64,000 nt of DNA, from contig JAGVVL010000018.1 of NCBI GenBank assembly GCA_018287875.1, positions 558,001-622,000 on the forward strand, written 5' to 3'. Position 1 is the stretch's first letter. The number at the start of each line of letters is the position of its first letter. Positions 43,025-53,594 of the stretch are shown in pieces. The position numbers and the translations under genes were made by a program. Below the pieces are notes generated by a model. That model was not told the origin of the DNA. It did not search any database and worked only from the letters and a program-made list of their open reading frames with translations. Origin of the DNA: Nigrospora sphaerica. Lineage: Eukaryota; Ascomycota; Sordariomycetes; Amphisphaeriales; Apiosporaceae.

Positions 43025-45190
43025 ATGTCTTTATCCATCGCTGTTGGTGCCAAGGCCCTTGTTCAGTTAGGCGTGTCTCTCGGCGACATTGCTCTCATTG
43101 TCCGCGCTGGCCGCATAGTCGGTAACTGGCTGCACGTGAGGGCCAACGACGAGGACTTATTCACGGTACTTGAGGACGCCGAAGTCCTTTTGAAGCGCAG
43201 AGGCATCGTGGACCCCCCTTCTATGGAGCGAAAGTACTCCAAAATCAATTTCATTTACCAGGCCGGAAGGGTTAGCAACACCTCCCAACAGCCGCAGCGA
43301 GACGACGGGAATCATGCCTCGGAGTTGCCACACAGTCAAAGGACGGCCGCAGCGGCGGAAAGTTCAAACCTGAGGCCCTTCTCCTGGCTCATGATAATCA
43401 TCGTCACCACACTGGACTGCTTCATGTCCAGAGACCGAATCGTCGAATTCATAATCGAGCTTCTTGTCCATATAATCGATGATCGCGAGATGGAAAGCTC
43501 GGTCCGCGTCAGCATCCGCGTCAATATCGAGTCATGGAGATCAGCCGGCCGTGCTCGAGGCATGTGCGCTCAAATCCAAAAGGAATGTCGCGCGGTCTGG
43601 AGGAATTGCAATGAATGTGATGCCATCCCCCAGTTGAATTCTTTGGAGGATCACGAGGCCCAAAGGTTCCTGCGGTGCCTTTTGGAAGACACACCGAACG
43701 ACTTTACCTGCTACTGTGCTAGCACGCTGGCTTTAGCGAAGGCCCTCTCGGCTTGCGGCGTCACTATCAGCGTAGGTTCGAAGAGGGCATACGAAGAACA
43801 GCTTCTCGTCACCTACGTTGAGGCCGGTAAGGAGCTGCACAGGGTTCCAAGTGCACCACCCCAGCTGCAACCGGCAGAGATGGTATCATATCTCCTTGGA
43901 CGCCCGGAAGGAATGATCGAGGCAATGGTGGCCGAGCGACCGACGAAGGACAGGATGAATCACCTTTGGCAACTCGGAGCCGATGCGGCTCGCGGCCTGA
44001 AACTTGTCGCCTGCTCCAGCGATCTGTCTGACGCAATCTCGAGCGAGGCAGTGTATTACGAACTCGGACCCTACAATGACAAATACTCAAAGGCTTACGG
44101 CGTCGACATCCAGATGCTGTCGCAAAAGGCTTTTCCTTTAAGGACCCAGGGGGTCTTTGACGGGGTGCAAGAGCTCCTCAAATGTGAGACAGACAAGATG
44201 AAAACGTGGCTGATTATGCATGCAGGGGAAGAGTATCTTCTCCGTGGGAACACCAAACGCCCCGACCCCGACAAGAGGCCGCTGTACCTGTACTACCAAT
44301 CGTTGGTCTTTGGGTTCTACTACAGTCTCCTTGCGCACCTGGTCTGCCACGACTTCCTCGACTCGGAAACCCCCTACTGCCGCGGTGTCTGGGGCCACGA
44401 CGGCACTACTTTGCTGGCAATGTGCACCCAGTTTGGGTCTGAGCTCCTCATGCAAAGGAGGGTGAGCAGGACGCACGTCGTCTATATGCTGGCCGCCATG
44501 TACGGCGGACGTTCCAAGGTGTACAAGCCGGAAGGCACACGTCCCAATGTGCTCGGCGTCCTTGGTCCAGTCTCCATCCTGGCCTTGCACCTACTCAAAC
44601 CGACGGATCAGCCCGAGGCGCTGATGAAATTCGTCGTCCTGGATCTTCCTATCTGTCATCTTGTGCCCGAAGACGACGGAGACCTATTGGCAAGTTCGGA
44701 CTGGAACATCAAGCTCCGAGCCCCTTCCCAGGCGGCGATGGAGATCCACCCACGCAGTGCGAGTGGAAAGTGGTCCGTACACTCCAGTATGGCCACAGTG
44801 CTACGCGGAGGCGGGTCCGGTGTTGTATTGGGGGCGCGCTGCGACGGTAGGCTAGCCGGCTGGTTCAGTCCTACCGCTGCGGTCAGGCTATTTCTCAGCG
44901 CTGCGTACGTCAGGGGCGACGTGGATGGCGACAACCCGAAGGACACACCGATCAAGGGATTCGAAGTCACGGAAGGGGACTTTAAAGAGGGTGAGATTCC
45001 TGCTCCAATGAGGTCAGAGGGCGAGGAGGCTGTTTTTGGTGTGGTGCAATCGGCGGGGTCTGCTATTTTCAGATATGCTGCCGCCGGCCTCTATGGTAGT
45101 TCTGGCGAGGAGGTAGCTATAGCTAACGGCAACCTCTTGGCGGCATTTGAAAGAGTCGAGGCACAGGGCAGGGGTGTGGTTATATCTTGA
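43025..45190 (+). CDS. Hypothetical 721-residue fungal protein
   Basis: Intronless ORF of 721 residues (start context gccATGtc). I do not recognise a catalytic domain. The N-terminus (SLSIAVGAKALVQLGVSLGDIALIV, then AGRIVGNWLHVRANDEDLFTVLEDA) resembles the start of lineage-specific fungal proteins of unknown role. Two hydrophobic segments occur (FSWLMIIIVTTLDCF near residue 120 and LVFGFYYSLLAHLVCH near 440). The C-terminal third is Gly-rich (LRGGGSGVVLGARCDG). Codon use is less GC3-biased than in the secreted genes. A regulatory or STAND-associated role is conceivable but unsupported. Confidence 0.65.
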   Translation: MSLSIAVGAKALVQLGVSLGDIALIVRAGRIVGNWLHVRANDEDLFTVLEDAEVLLKRRGIVDPPSMERKYSKINFIYQAGRVSNTSQQPQRDDGNHASELPHSQRTAAAAESSNLRPFSWLMIIIVTTLDCFMSRDRIVEFIIELLVHIIDDREMESSVRVSIRVNIESWRSAGRARGMCAQIQKECRAVWRNCNECDAIPQLNSLEDHEAQRFLRCLLEDTPNDFTCYCASTLALAKALSACGVTISVGSKRAYEEQLLVTYVEAGKELHRVPSAPPQLQPAEMVSYLLGRPEGMIEAMVAERPTKDRMNHLWQLGADAARGLKLVACSSDLSDAISSEAVYYELGPYNDKYSKAYGVDIQMLSQKAFPLRTQGVFDGVQELLKCETDKMKTWLIMHAGEEYLLRGNTKRPDPDKRPLYLYYQSLVFGFYYSLLAHLVCHDFLDSETPYCRGVWGHDGTTLLAMCTQFGSELLMQRRVSRTHVVYMLAAMYGGRSKVYKPEGTRPNVLGVLGPVSILALHLLKPTDQPEALMKFVVLDLPICHLVPEDDGDLLASSDWNIKLRAPSQAAMEIHPRSASGKWSVHSSMATVLRGGGSGVVLGARCDGRLAGWFSPTAAVRLFLSAAYVRGDVDGDNPKDTPIKGFEVTEGDFKEGEIPAPMRSEGEEAVFGVVQSAGSAIFRYAAAGLYGSSGEEVAIANGNLLAAFERVEAQGRGVVIS

Positions 45191-46387
45191 ATAATATTAT
45201 TTTTCATGTATACATGGGGGAGGGTCAGAATTTGTAGCATCTTCCAGTGCATTGCATGCACCTGAACTTATAGACGCTGTATCACATTGCGCCCCTCAAA
45301 TTTTGATATCGGGGTGTAGGAGCTTGATAGCGCTGATCTTTTCCATGGACCTTGCCGTTTTCCATTCTCCGGCCTTGGTCTCGAAGGCATTCGATCAACT
45401 TGCAGCTTTCACCACTGGTGCAGGCCGAAAACTGCACGACAAAAGAGCGGGGGAGGACGGCTGCTCGGCATCATCCCGCCGGCAAAAGCTATGCGAGGTG
45501 CGAAAGGACACATGAAGCCACACATTAAGGAAGTGCCAGCCTGAACTAGCATTGCAATAGATGGGGTTGCAGACATCCCATACCAGTTATGTCGGTCCGT
45601 ACATGCTGCTGCATAGCTGACCAGACTAGGTATGCACGAGTCAGCTAATGGAAAAAGATGTGGCCGACGGTTCGGTCCGCTGAAGGACGCTAGCCATTTG
45701 GGGGGCGGGCCGGGCCGGATGTGTGCAAGAGATCCACAAGGACTTACATAACCTAAGAAGGTACTTACCAATTTACTCCCGAGGCGACCCGACCAACTAT
45801 CCTTTTCAGGACCCGCTTGAGGGCTTTGTTTACAACTCTTGCGTTTCAACGGACGATTAGCTTCCAGACCATGTTGAAAGCGGAAATTGCGACCGCATTG
45901 AGGTCTTCCCATGACTCTACCTGTCGAGTATGGCGCGAGACGAGAGCAACGCCAATCCTCACGCCGTACAGGAGGTGATACGGTGTCCATGGCCAGCGCG
46001 GCCAGCGCGGCAAAAAAAGATTGGTGCGTAATGCTTAGATTGATGACTGAGGTAATGAGTGTGTTTAGGGAAACTATAATCCGTCCCGCGTTATCCATTC
46101 GTTCTCACCGGGTAAATGGAATCCTCATGCCATCTTTCTGTCCTGCAACCTTTTCCTCGGCTTTTAGCTGACCTCGGTCTTCTCTCTTGCTGGTTCGCTG
46201 GCTTGTAGACCGGATTGTCCTTTCGTCCCTAATGTTCACGGGTGCGTGATAGATCTACCGTTATTTTGAGCTTGGGGTTGATCCGTTCCGGTGGGGCCAT
46301 CGTGCCGCGATGGGATAAGGGAGCTCGTAGCACTGGCATTGATTAGTTTTATCGAGGGGAATTCATTGACTGGATGGAAAATTACCT
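45191..46387. other. Intergenic region, no recognised gene
   Basis: A 229-codon minus-strand frame (45409-46098) exists but has no domain, signal peptide or coding-like pattern; it is treated as chance. Confidence 0.4.
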
Positions 46388-46930
46388 CTACATATTGTTG
46401 CAGATAGAAGTGCCGACGACGTCGCGCCACAGAGTCTTGTTCGGCCCGCTGAACCAGTACCAGCCCGTCGTCCAAGCACCATAGGATCTGTCCAGGTTAC
46501 CGTTGAGTGTATCGACCTCAAAAGAGTATCCACCTTGAGCGTTGGGACTGTAGTTGCAAAGGGCAAGGAATGCTCCGCCATGCGTAACATAGAAGATCCT
46601 GTGAGATTCCACCAGTAGGCCACTATCGAAAACCCTCTTCATATCGACGGTGCACGCATTGTAATCGTCGTGGTTGGGGAACGTGTGGCCGCTGTTGCCC
46701 TGGTTGTCTCGTCTAGCAAGTTGCTTTCCGTATTTGGCACTCGTCGGTGTTCCTCGCCGCTCAAGCCCAGTGAGCGTGCTGGCGCTGCTGGCCGAGACGC
46801 TCAGCTTGGATATTTGGGCATTGCCCTGGGCGTCAAAATCGACGCCGTAGGCACCGTCCTCGAGGTTCTCGGGCACCACGAAGGCAGAGGCCGAAACGGC
46901 CAGGAAAGGGAGAATGCTGATCAGCTTCAT
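46388..46930 (-). CDS. Secreted protein with Kex2-type propeptide, effector-like
   Basis: 180 residues from the ATG at 46930, chosen because it begins the signal peptide KLISILPFLAVSASA; an upstream in-frame ATG at 47020 would mask it. The proregion has two dibasic sites (GLERRG and LARRDN) suited to Kex2 cleavage. The mature part contains three Cys (NACTVDM, LALCNYS, TSICNN) and aromatic-rich strands (SYGAWTTGWYWFSGPNKTLW). A TATA-like element on the minus strand (about 47058-47051) lies about 120 bases upstream. No known family is assigned with confidence; the architecture is that of small secreted effectors or killer-like proteins. Confidence 0.7.
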   Translation of the reverse strand: MKLISILPFLAVSASAFVVPENLEDGAYGVDFDAQGNAQISKLSVSASSASTLTGLERRGTPTSAKYGKQLARRDNQGNSGHTFPNHDDYNACTVDMKRVFDSGLLVESHRIFYVTHGGAFLALCNYSPNAQGGYSFEVDTLNGNLDRSYGAWTTGWYWFSGPNKTLWRDVVGTSICNNM

Positions 46931-49900
46931 GTTGTTGGAGGGAACAAAGTCCGGGGGAGGTCTGATCAGAAAGTATGAAGGAGTAGACTGGCGGTGGAAG
47001 AAGTTGCTTGCGGTTTTCAAAATCGTTCGAATCCAGCGAAGAGCAATAGTTTATATAGGTTATTTCAATCATCTATCTCATACGATGCCAGCTGACCCTA
47101 CATGTCGACTTTTCCTAAAAGACTACAAGCTGGTACGCGACCGGGCTGTACGTAAAACCAATACAGACATGTTCTAGCGCTATAAAATGTGCAGGGGGAA
47201 TAAGGAAGCTGCTGCGATTGATCATGAGTAGTCATCCGTAATAGCATGTTGTTACAACGGAGCGGGGCGAATATGCACAAGGGCGGGAAGAGTTCGCATG
47301 GGAAGGACGTGGCCCCAACCGTGGTTGGCAAACACGAGTTCATCTTACATTAGAATAAGCAATTAACCTGCAAGTGTGGAGTACTTACTTCTCGTGTGGT
47401 TATTCACCTTCCTAAAACTTTAACAGTAAGCTGACTATCTCGCGATGCAGTATGCATCGCAATAATGACCGCACAAATCTACGGACCGCGACACTACCAT
47501 ATAGAGATCAAAGTCTACTCCTATTTGTCGACACATGTCAGCTTTACTTAACTTCTTAGACAAAAGGAGTCAAGTCCTATTCGTCGGGTAATGTCAGCAT
47601 TACTTAAATTCTTACGTGCTGCATAGCCACAATAAGCGAGAGGCTTGTAAAGAAGCTAGTGAAAGCTTAGTGGAGCGTCGCCATTTTGCACCTTCCAAGC
47701 TTTGATTAGCGCCACCTATAAGAATGGGGGTCCTCCTTCGTCCGGGTTACGCGGGTGTTGTGCGGTGCAATTCCCCGCGGGTCAGCTATGATGCGCAGTT
47801 TTCAGCAGCTGTGGGTAGAAGCCATTAACATAACGACGCACCCAAACACATTGTGAACGAAGCCAACAAGCTGAAAGAAGGATGCAGGGGTAAGAAAACC
47901 ATCCGACTCCAGAACCATGCTAGTGACCGGGACGGTACACCCTCCAACTAGCCTAGCTCTAGGCGGGCGTGAGGTGGCCACCCGGGGGGGAGGGACTGAA
48001 GATGCCTACGTGCTCTCTTCGGATGTGATGGAGGTTACTTAAGCTGCTAGAAGAGGGTTTTGCCAGATTTGTTCAGCGGATGGCACAGAAAGCCCCAACT
48101 ACCTGCGTATGCATTGGACACGCGCGCAAGCAATAGAATCAGCCATCGATGATACGCCCCTAATATCCCTAACCCCTTTAGGCAGGTACAAGGCGTCACC
48201 AGCTCGCTACGCACTGGGGTAGAAGAGCCCAGCATAGGAAGCGTGAATCGCCTTGACACTCCGCGTAAAGAAGAAGAAGACAGCGAACTGATTGAGTTGT
48301 TTTGGAAGCCTGTTTGGGCCCTCGGGTGAAGGATGTCACATATACCAAGCCATGGGATTCTTTGTAGCTGCTGGCAGTGCACCCTGGGTGGCTACCTACC
48401 TGAAAACAAGTCCACGTTATTGTTCTGGCTCGGTGGTCAGCAGCAGGCTACAGCGGAGGGACCAAAATTTGAAGCACAAGCATTCCATCACACCTCCGGC
48501 TTCCCCCACATCTCCAGCTTCCCCCACACGAAGTACTTCGGCGTAGGGTCAAAAGAAAAGCAGCGGTAGTGCGTGGTGCCATTCCGGCCCAGTTCAGCTT
48601 CCCATAACGAGTGGTCAAAGAAAGAGGCAGAAGCTACGCACGGACCTATTCCGAGTGGCAGACAGGCTCCCCGCAAAAAGCGGCCCAACTCGTGAAGGGC
48701 GCATGGGGGAGGTGCGAGCAAGTAAAGTTAGAGGGGGTGAATGATCTTGTGGCGCTGCCGCGGCTGCGATGCAATGGTGGCGATGGTGGGGAGGCTGGGT
48801 GCCTCTGCTTGGATGGCGGACACCGCGAGGCTTATGTTCTTCTAGGTGGAATGGCCAGGGCACACGCCGCCACCAACGCTTCTCGCCTGCTTACCGACGA
48901 AGAGTATGTACGTTGATGGACGCGGAGAAGCGGTCCCGTCTCCTCTTAGCTACTCGGTCAGTGTTCATCGGGACGTTTCCGACGGCGTGCTTGCGCTGAC
49001 TTACCTTGATTGGTGAATTTTGGCGAATGCTGCAATGATGACGGCTGGAGTGGGGAAGGGGGACCGGACCGAGCGGAAGAATGTGTCTCGACAAATCGAG
49101 GCGGCCGACGCCAAGCCTATCACGGTCGAGATTATTATCGCCGCCGCTTATGCTGCGATGCTTCCCACCCCCACGAAATTCACGGGTCGCAGCAGGTAAC
49201 CCACGTCATAGCCTAAGGCCGAGCCCAAGCCGGCCGCTTCCAACAAGAAAGCCAAGTTGAAGGATGCCTCTGTTGCCGCAGAAGCCCGCGGCAAGACGAA
49301 GGGCCGCGGAACATACGATGGGCGCCGGTAACGGGGACAGCGGAGGCGCTCGACTCGGATATGGTCGACTATTTTGAGTTCGGCATTTGAAGAAAGGAAA
49401 AAAAAAGACATCAATGGTAGCGCGGCTGCGGCTGCTGTTTCTCCCTCCTCTTCTTGTTCCAGCTCGCTGTCGTCGCCGGTGAGGCCGCAATAGAAACCGA
49501 GCCAGCGTGACCACCCCTCAACTCAGCTATTCGACGGCGTTCAGGGAAGTTCGATAGCATCGTTCGTTCGGTCGCTATTTCGTCGGCAAGGGCTGCGGCG
49601 GCCGAGGTGTCGGTTGTGGTAGTGCACATGCATGCAGGCAGCAGAAGAAGGGGAGCATAGGCAGTAAAGACAGATGGTAGAGGCCAATAGTAACAGAGTG
49701 TGCCTGGACCGGGATCCAGGTAAGTGGAAGCTTATAATGTTTTAGTCACTATGCCCCTGTTTGCTTGTCCTCGCAAGACCTCTGCCAACTCTGAGTAACT
49801 GCCATCCTATCCCGGCCTCCACTCGCCCGACTTCACGATTCATTGGCATGTAGTTCCCGCCGAATTCGAATTAACATAAGCTCAGAGTTTGGTCGACAAG

Positions 49901-50877
49901 AAGAGCCCAGGGCAACCGTTTCCCCTTCAAGCTCACACTACGTAAGCATCGAAGTCCCCGATTCTCCAGGTCATCACTTCCCTCACGTGAGCCTTCCCGA
50001 AGACACGGTGAGGCAAAAAGCAGGCACCAGCACGCCGTCCAAAGCTCTCCGAGCTTCGACACTTACAGCGCCACGGTGCCTTAGAGGAACGTGCTGCCTC
50101 ACCCGCCCATCGCCAGACCAGATGTGAATCATCTTCGAAGTTTCGCGTCACTCAGAAGGTCCTTTCTCGCCTGTCCAAATTTCTATCAGCTCCGGATCTA
50201 CGGAACACGTAGAGCAGAATCTGGCCTCGCACTAGTCCCGTGTGCGCAACTTTTATCGAGGAATGCCTCAAGTCCCGCTGTCAAGAAATAGAGGTCCACT
50301 TCTAGACTATGCCCCCCACGGTAATGCGTGTCGATCCTACCTCCATGACGGGGTCCACGCGTGAATGGTGTTTGTAAGAGAGCAGCTCCCCCAAGGACGG
50401 CCTTGTCCCTTGGGCAAACACAAAATAGTTCGCGGCCGCGTGGAGACACTAGGTGAGCCCGAGGGCAAATGTAGTGGTGTCTCCTTACTGCGCGCTGACG
50501 CGGCAATGCCTCGGATTGGGCTGGTGAGTGAGGGTTGTCGACAGAATTCTCCGTGGATCGCCGCCCTCGTGACATGTGCGTGGCAGGCCGTCTTCAGCCC
50601 ACCGATGGCGTATGTATTTAGGCCCAGGACTGCCCCGGGCCTGCACGCGTTTGGCCCTTCCCTCCAACACGGCTATTATCGGCATCTCTAACCAGGTTGC
50701 GTTCCCCGGGCTGGATCACGTGATTCACACCAAACGACGGCTTTACCAGCAGTTCCCCGCTCCGCTTACTGCTTGCGGTCTCGTCAGGTTGAACGCGCGC
50801 CCTTCGTCGACGCGTTTGCGGAGAGTACCCCCGGAGTCGCTCCCATCTAGCAACCGGCACTCACTACCCATCGCGTC
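46931..50877. other. 3.9-kb region with no intact gene
   Basis: 47350-48000 is AT-richer and holds a local duplication (47507-47614). At about 49034-49330 on the plus strand one frame reads well (PITVEIIIAAAYAAMLPTP, then SNKKAKLKDASVAAEARGK) but is broken by TAA and TAG around 49197-49212, so it is probably a dead gene. The rest has overlapping frames without content. Confidence 0.4.
47507..47614. repeat. Local imperfect direct repeat (about 45-50 bp units)
   Basis: The segment around 47510-47558 and the one around 47568-47614 share the order agtc-tcctatt-gtcg, atgtcag, ttacttaa-ttctta. They look like an ancient tandem duplication. Confidence 0.55.
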
Positions 50878-52107
50878 ATGGCCCAGGATCCTCAGTCCCA
50901 GTCCCCCTTGCTCTCGCGTCTCCCCCGCGAGATTTTGGACGCCGTCTATCTCGAGCTGTGGCGTTCCTGTGGGTTGCGTCAACACATCATATACCATGGC
51001 CCCCGAGGGGCTAAGCATTTCTGTCGCTGGCCTTGCGCCATCGAGTTCGAGGTAAAAGACGAAGTGCAAAAAAACATTGAGGACATGGCAGCTCGGCGGG
51101 GAGTTACTCTAGGCGAAGAGATGCGAGACAGGCATGACCCCGTCTTGACGCAATACTGCCGCCGTCTCCAGTCGGCATGGTGGAATCACTGGCCGTGCGG
51201 GGAACTGGCCGCCGAGGAGCACGGGCAGGGTGCGATTACCTCGCCCAGCACAGCAGGTCTCGTCTGTTGGAAAGACAAGCCGCCCAGCCGAAGTCCCTAC
51301 ATGCCTATGCTCCTATGCTGTAAGATGATGTGAGCAGCAGCTCCCCAAACCCCCTTCGTGTTGATCGTGCCCCCACTCATTTCCGACCCACCGTAGCTCA
51401 GAGCAATGTCTCTCATCCATCTACGCGTCGACCACCTTCATCTTTACCGACCTGATGACCATACAGGCATGGTTCGGCTGGTGTGTCCCTCCCCCCGTCG
51501 GGCCAGGGCCGCCCACACCGCCAGCCTTCTTCAAACACACCAAAAGCGTGGAGCTGTCCCTCAGCCCGGCCTTCCCCCAGCATCTTTCCTGTGTAAGCAT
51601 GGACCTTCCGGGCCAAGAAAACCGCCACGATGCCTATGACTTCCATTGGCTATGCCTCCCTCGCTTCGAGAGCCTTCAACATCTGCACATCTGGATTTCT
51701 GCTCGCTCGCTTACCCCGCCTCTGGACTCCAGCGATGGTTTCGTCGGGATAAAACAATTCGACGCCCGGCAGCTTCGCGTCGTGCTCGCCACGTTGGCCC
51801 ACATCCCATACGTCACGCTAAGTACGCCATTAAGTTCAAGCGTGGGCCCGGTGTCGGGCTATGTCGAGGACGCATCGTTGCCGAGCGTGCGTCTCTACAA
51901 GCGCAGCGCGGGCGACAAATTCCATCCATTTTTGACCTCTATTCAACCGGGCGGCTACCTCGACGGCCGTGTCCTTACAAGCCCCACGCCGTAAGTCGCT
52001 ACAGTTGTTCTGATGGGCCATGGGTTTGGTGTCTGACGTCGATGCGCTTTAGGGAGGTGCGGCTGGCACGCAACGGCGGCGTCCACGCCGTCATGAGGGA
52101 GGACTGA
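50878..52107 (+). CDS. DUF7730-like hypothetical protein, three exons
   Basis: Exons 50878-51329, 51397-51990 and 52053-52107 give 366 residues. Introns have gtgagc...accgtag and gtaagt...ctttag, and both joins keep the frame. The N-terminal SPLLSRLPREILDAVYLELW followed by CGLRQHIIYH and FCRWPC is the signature of the widespread fungal DUF7730/F-box-like family. Later conserved pieces are LQSAWWNHW, SPYMPMLLCCKMM, SIYASTTFIFTDL and FFKHTKSVELSL, then an LRR-like C-terminal half (LPRFESLQHLHIWI). Role unknown; the F-box-like start hints at ubiquitin-ligase adaptors. It converges with the minus-strand peptidase-like gene (stop codons about 140 bases apart). Confidence 0.78.
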
Positions 52108-52247
52108 CCAGCACAATGGACGGCTGTAACGCTTCCTCGGTTGCTGTAGGGTACGATGAAGGACATATGACGTCCGGAGCGGGCAAGCCACCCCTGGGGC
52201 GCAACACACTGGACCAACACAAAACCACCCTCCACTCAGACACACTG

Positions 52248-53594
52248 TTACCGTTTCGAGACAATGCCCTCCTGCGACACCTTGTACTGCTGCCCGTCCC
52301 TGTTTAAGAGCTCGATGACCATGGCGATGATGGCGTAGAGATCGGGGTTCCTGCGGTCCTGTGCCTCGCTGTTGGAGTGCCAGCCGTAGGCGATTACCTG
52401 GCCAATCGGTGTCTCGTCCTTCATGCCGCCGAGAGCCGTCAGGTGGAAGAGCTGGGTAAACCGTCAGCCCTGTTGCAAAATGTCGCACCGCGCAACTTAC
52501 TTCATGGAACACACTGAACACGAATGATTGATCGATCAAACCGTCAACGGGGCGGATGGTGACGCCGTTTCTGCCTTTAGCCTTGTATGCTTCCGGCGCT
52601 TCATCCGCTGTGACTTCGTTGAAAAGACGGTCGTCCCAGCGACCGAAACCTTTCTCTCTTTGGAATTGGATCCAAAGCGGATGGAAGTTAATCGTCTCGG
52701 GAACATTCCGGTCCGCGCGGTTTCCCTGTTCGGCGTCCACAGCCGTATTGGCCTTGATACGGCCGTTTTTCGGAAGGCTGTCCCACGTGGCCTTATCGTC
52801 TCCCTCGGCTTTGAGAAGCGTCAAGAGGTCGCCCGATCGAGAGACCCAGTTCTCGCGTACCAGGTCGTAGTACCAATCGTTGGCTGGATCCTCGAGCCGT
52901 GTCCGTTTCTCCAGGTCTGGACGACACACGAGAAGCTACAAGAGGCCTGTCAGTCTTGGAAGACGAGCGCCGTACCCGGGGAAGGACAACGCACGAAGTC
53001 ACTGTAGTGCGTGGGGCTGTCCCTCAGGGCATTCCACGCCCCGGATTGGTCAAATCTCCCTGCGGCATCGGCAGATTCCCCGACGGGACCGTTCATGGCA
53101 ACGATATTTTCGAACAGCGCTGTCTCCCAGCAGGTAAGCCCATGTCCCACAGCAAATGCCCGGATGGGCTCGGGCAGGGAGCTTGCCAAGGGACGTCTTA
53201 CCCTTGACCTCTCTTGCATTATCCCTGTAGTTTCCTTTCCCGAGCAAAGGCTGCATCGCCTCTTTGGTGGCGCTCCCGTGCGTCGGGTTGAAGTCCACCG
53301 AGTCGCCGAGCTTCTTTGCGCCCCTGCCCGCCCAAGCCTTGACGTTCTTCATGGCGTCCACCATGGCGTTGGCCAACTCGTTGTCGTCGGCATCGCCCTT
53401 TTTGTTCCTATCTTTGGGGGGATCAGCCACAGATGTACCACGGGTCTGCTCGGTCGTGTTGACGACACCGGGAACGAGGGGACAGGTTAGAGGATGCACA
53501 ACGTACAGCAGGACTTGTGAAGTGTCCAGTTCACTTGCGCATGAACGAAGACCACCGTCTGAAGAAATAACAGGAAGAAATGAGGGAAGCGCAT
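52248..53594 (-). CDS. Secreted aspzincin-like protein with intron-split HExxH, five exons
   Basis: Minus-strand exons 53594-53507, 53411-53202, 53119-52995, 52935-52501 and 52451-52248 join in frame to 353 residues. Signal peptide RFPHFFLLFLQTVVFVHA. The 49-nt intron 4 (52500-52452) falls exactly between HE and LFH, so splicing creates HELFH (residues 285-289). Downstream, IAYGW and NPDLYAIIAMV match the C-terminal pattern of the peptidase at 610-1899 (LAYGF, NPDSYRIFAEM). However, the Asp four residues before the YG pair's Gly in that gene is Val here, so the usual third zinc ligand appears missing and activity is uncertain. Introns 1-3 (95, 82, 59 nt) have GT-AG ends; intron 3 has a clear ctgac. 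The donor used for intron 3 (gtgcgt) was chosen by frame. Confidence 0.68.

Noticed and set aside
45409..46098. 229-codon minus-strand ORF
   Set aside because: No signal peptide, domain or codon bias; Pro, Ser and Cys scattered as in random frames. Retained only as a note in the intergenic entry.
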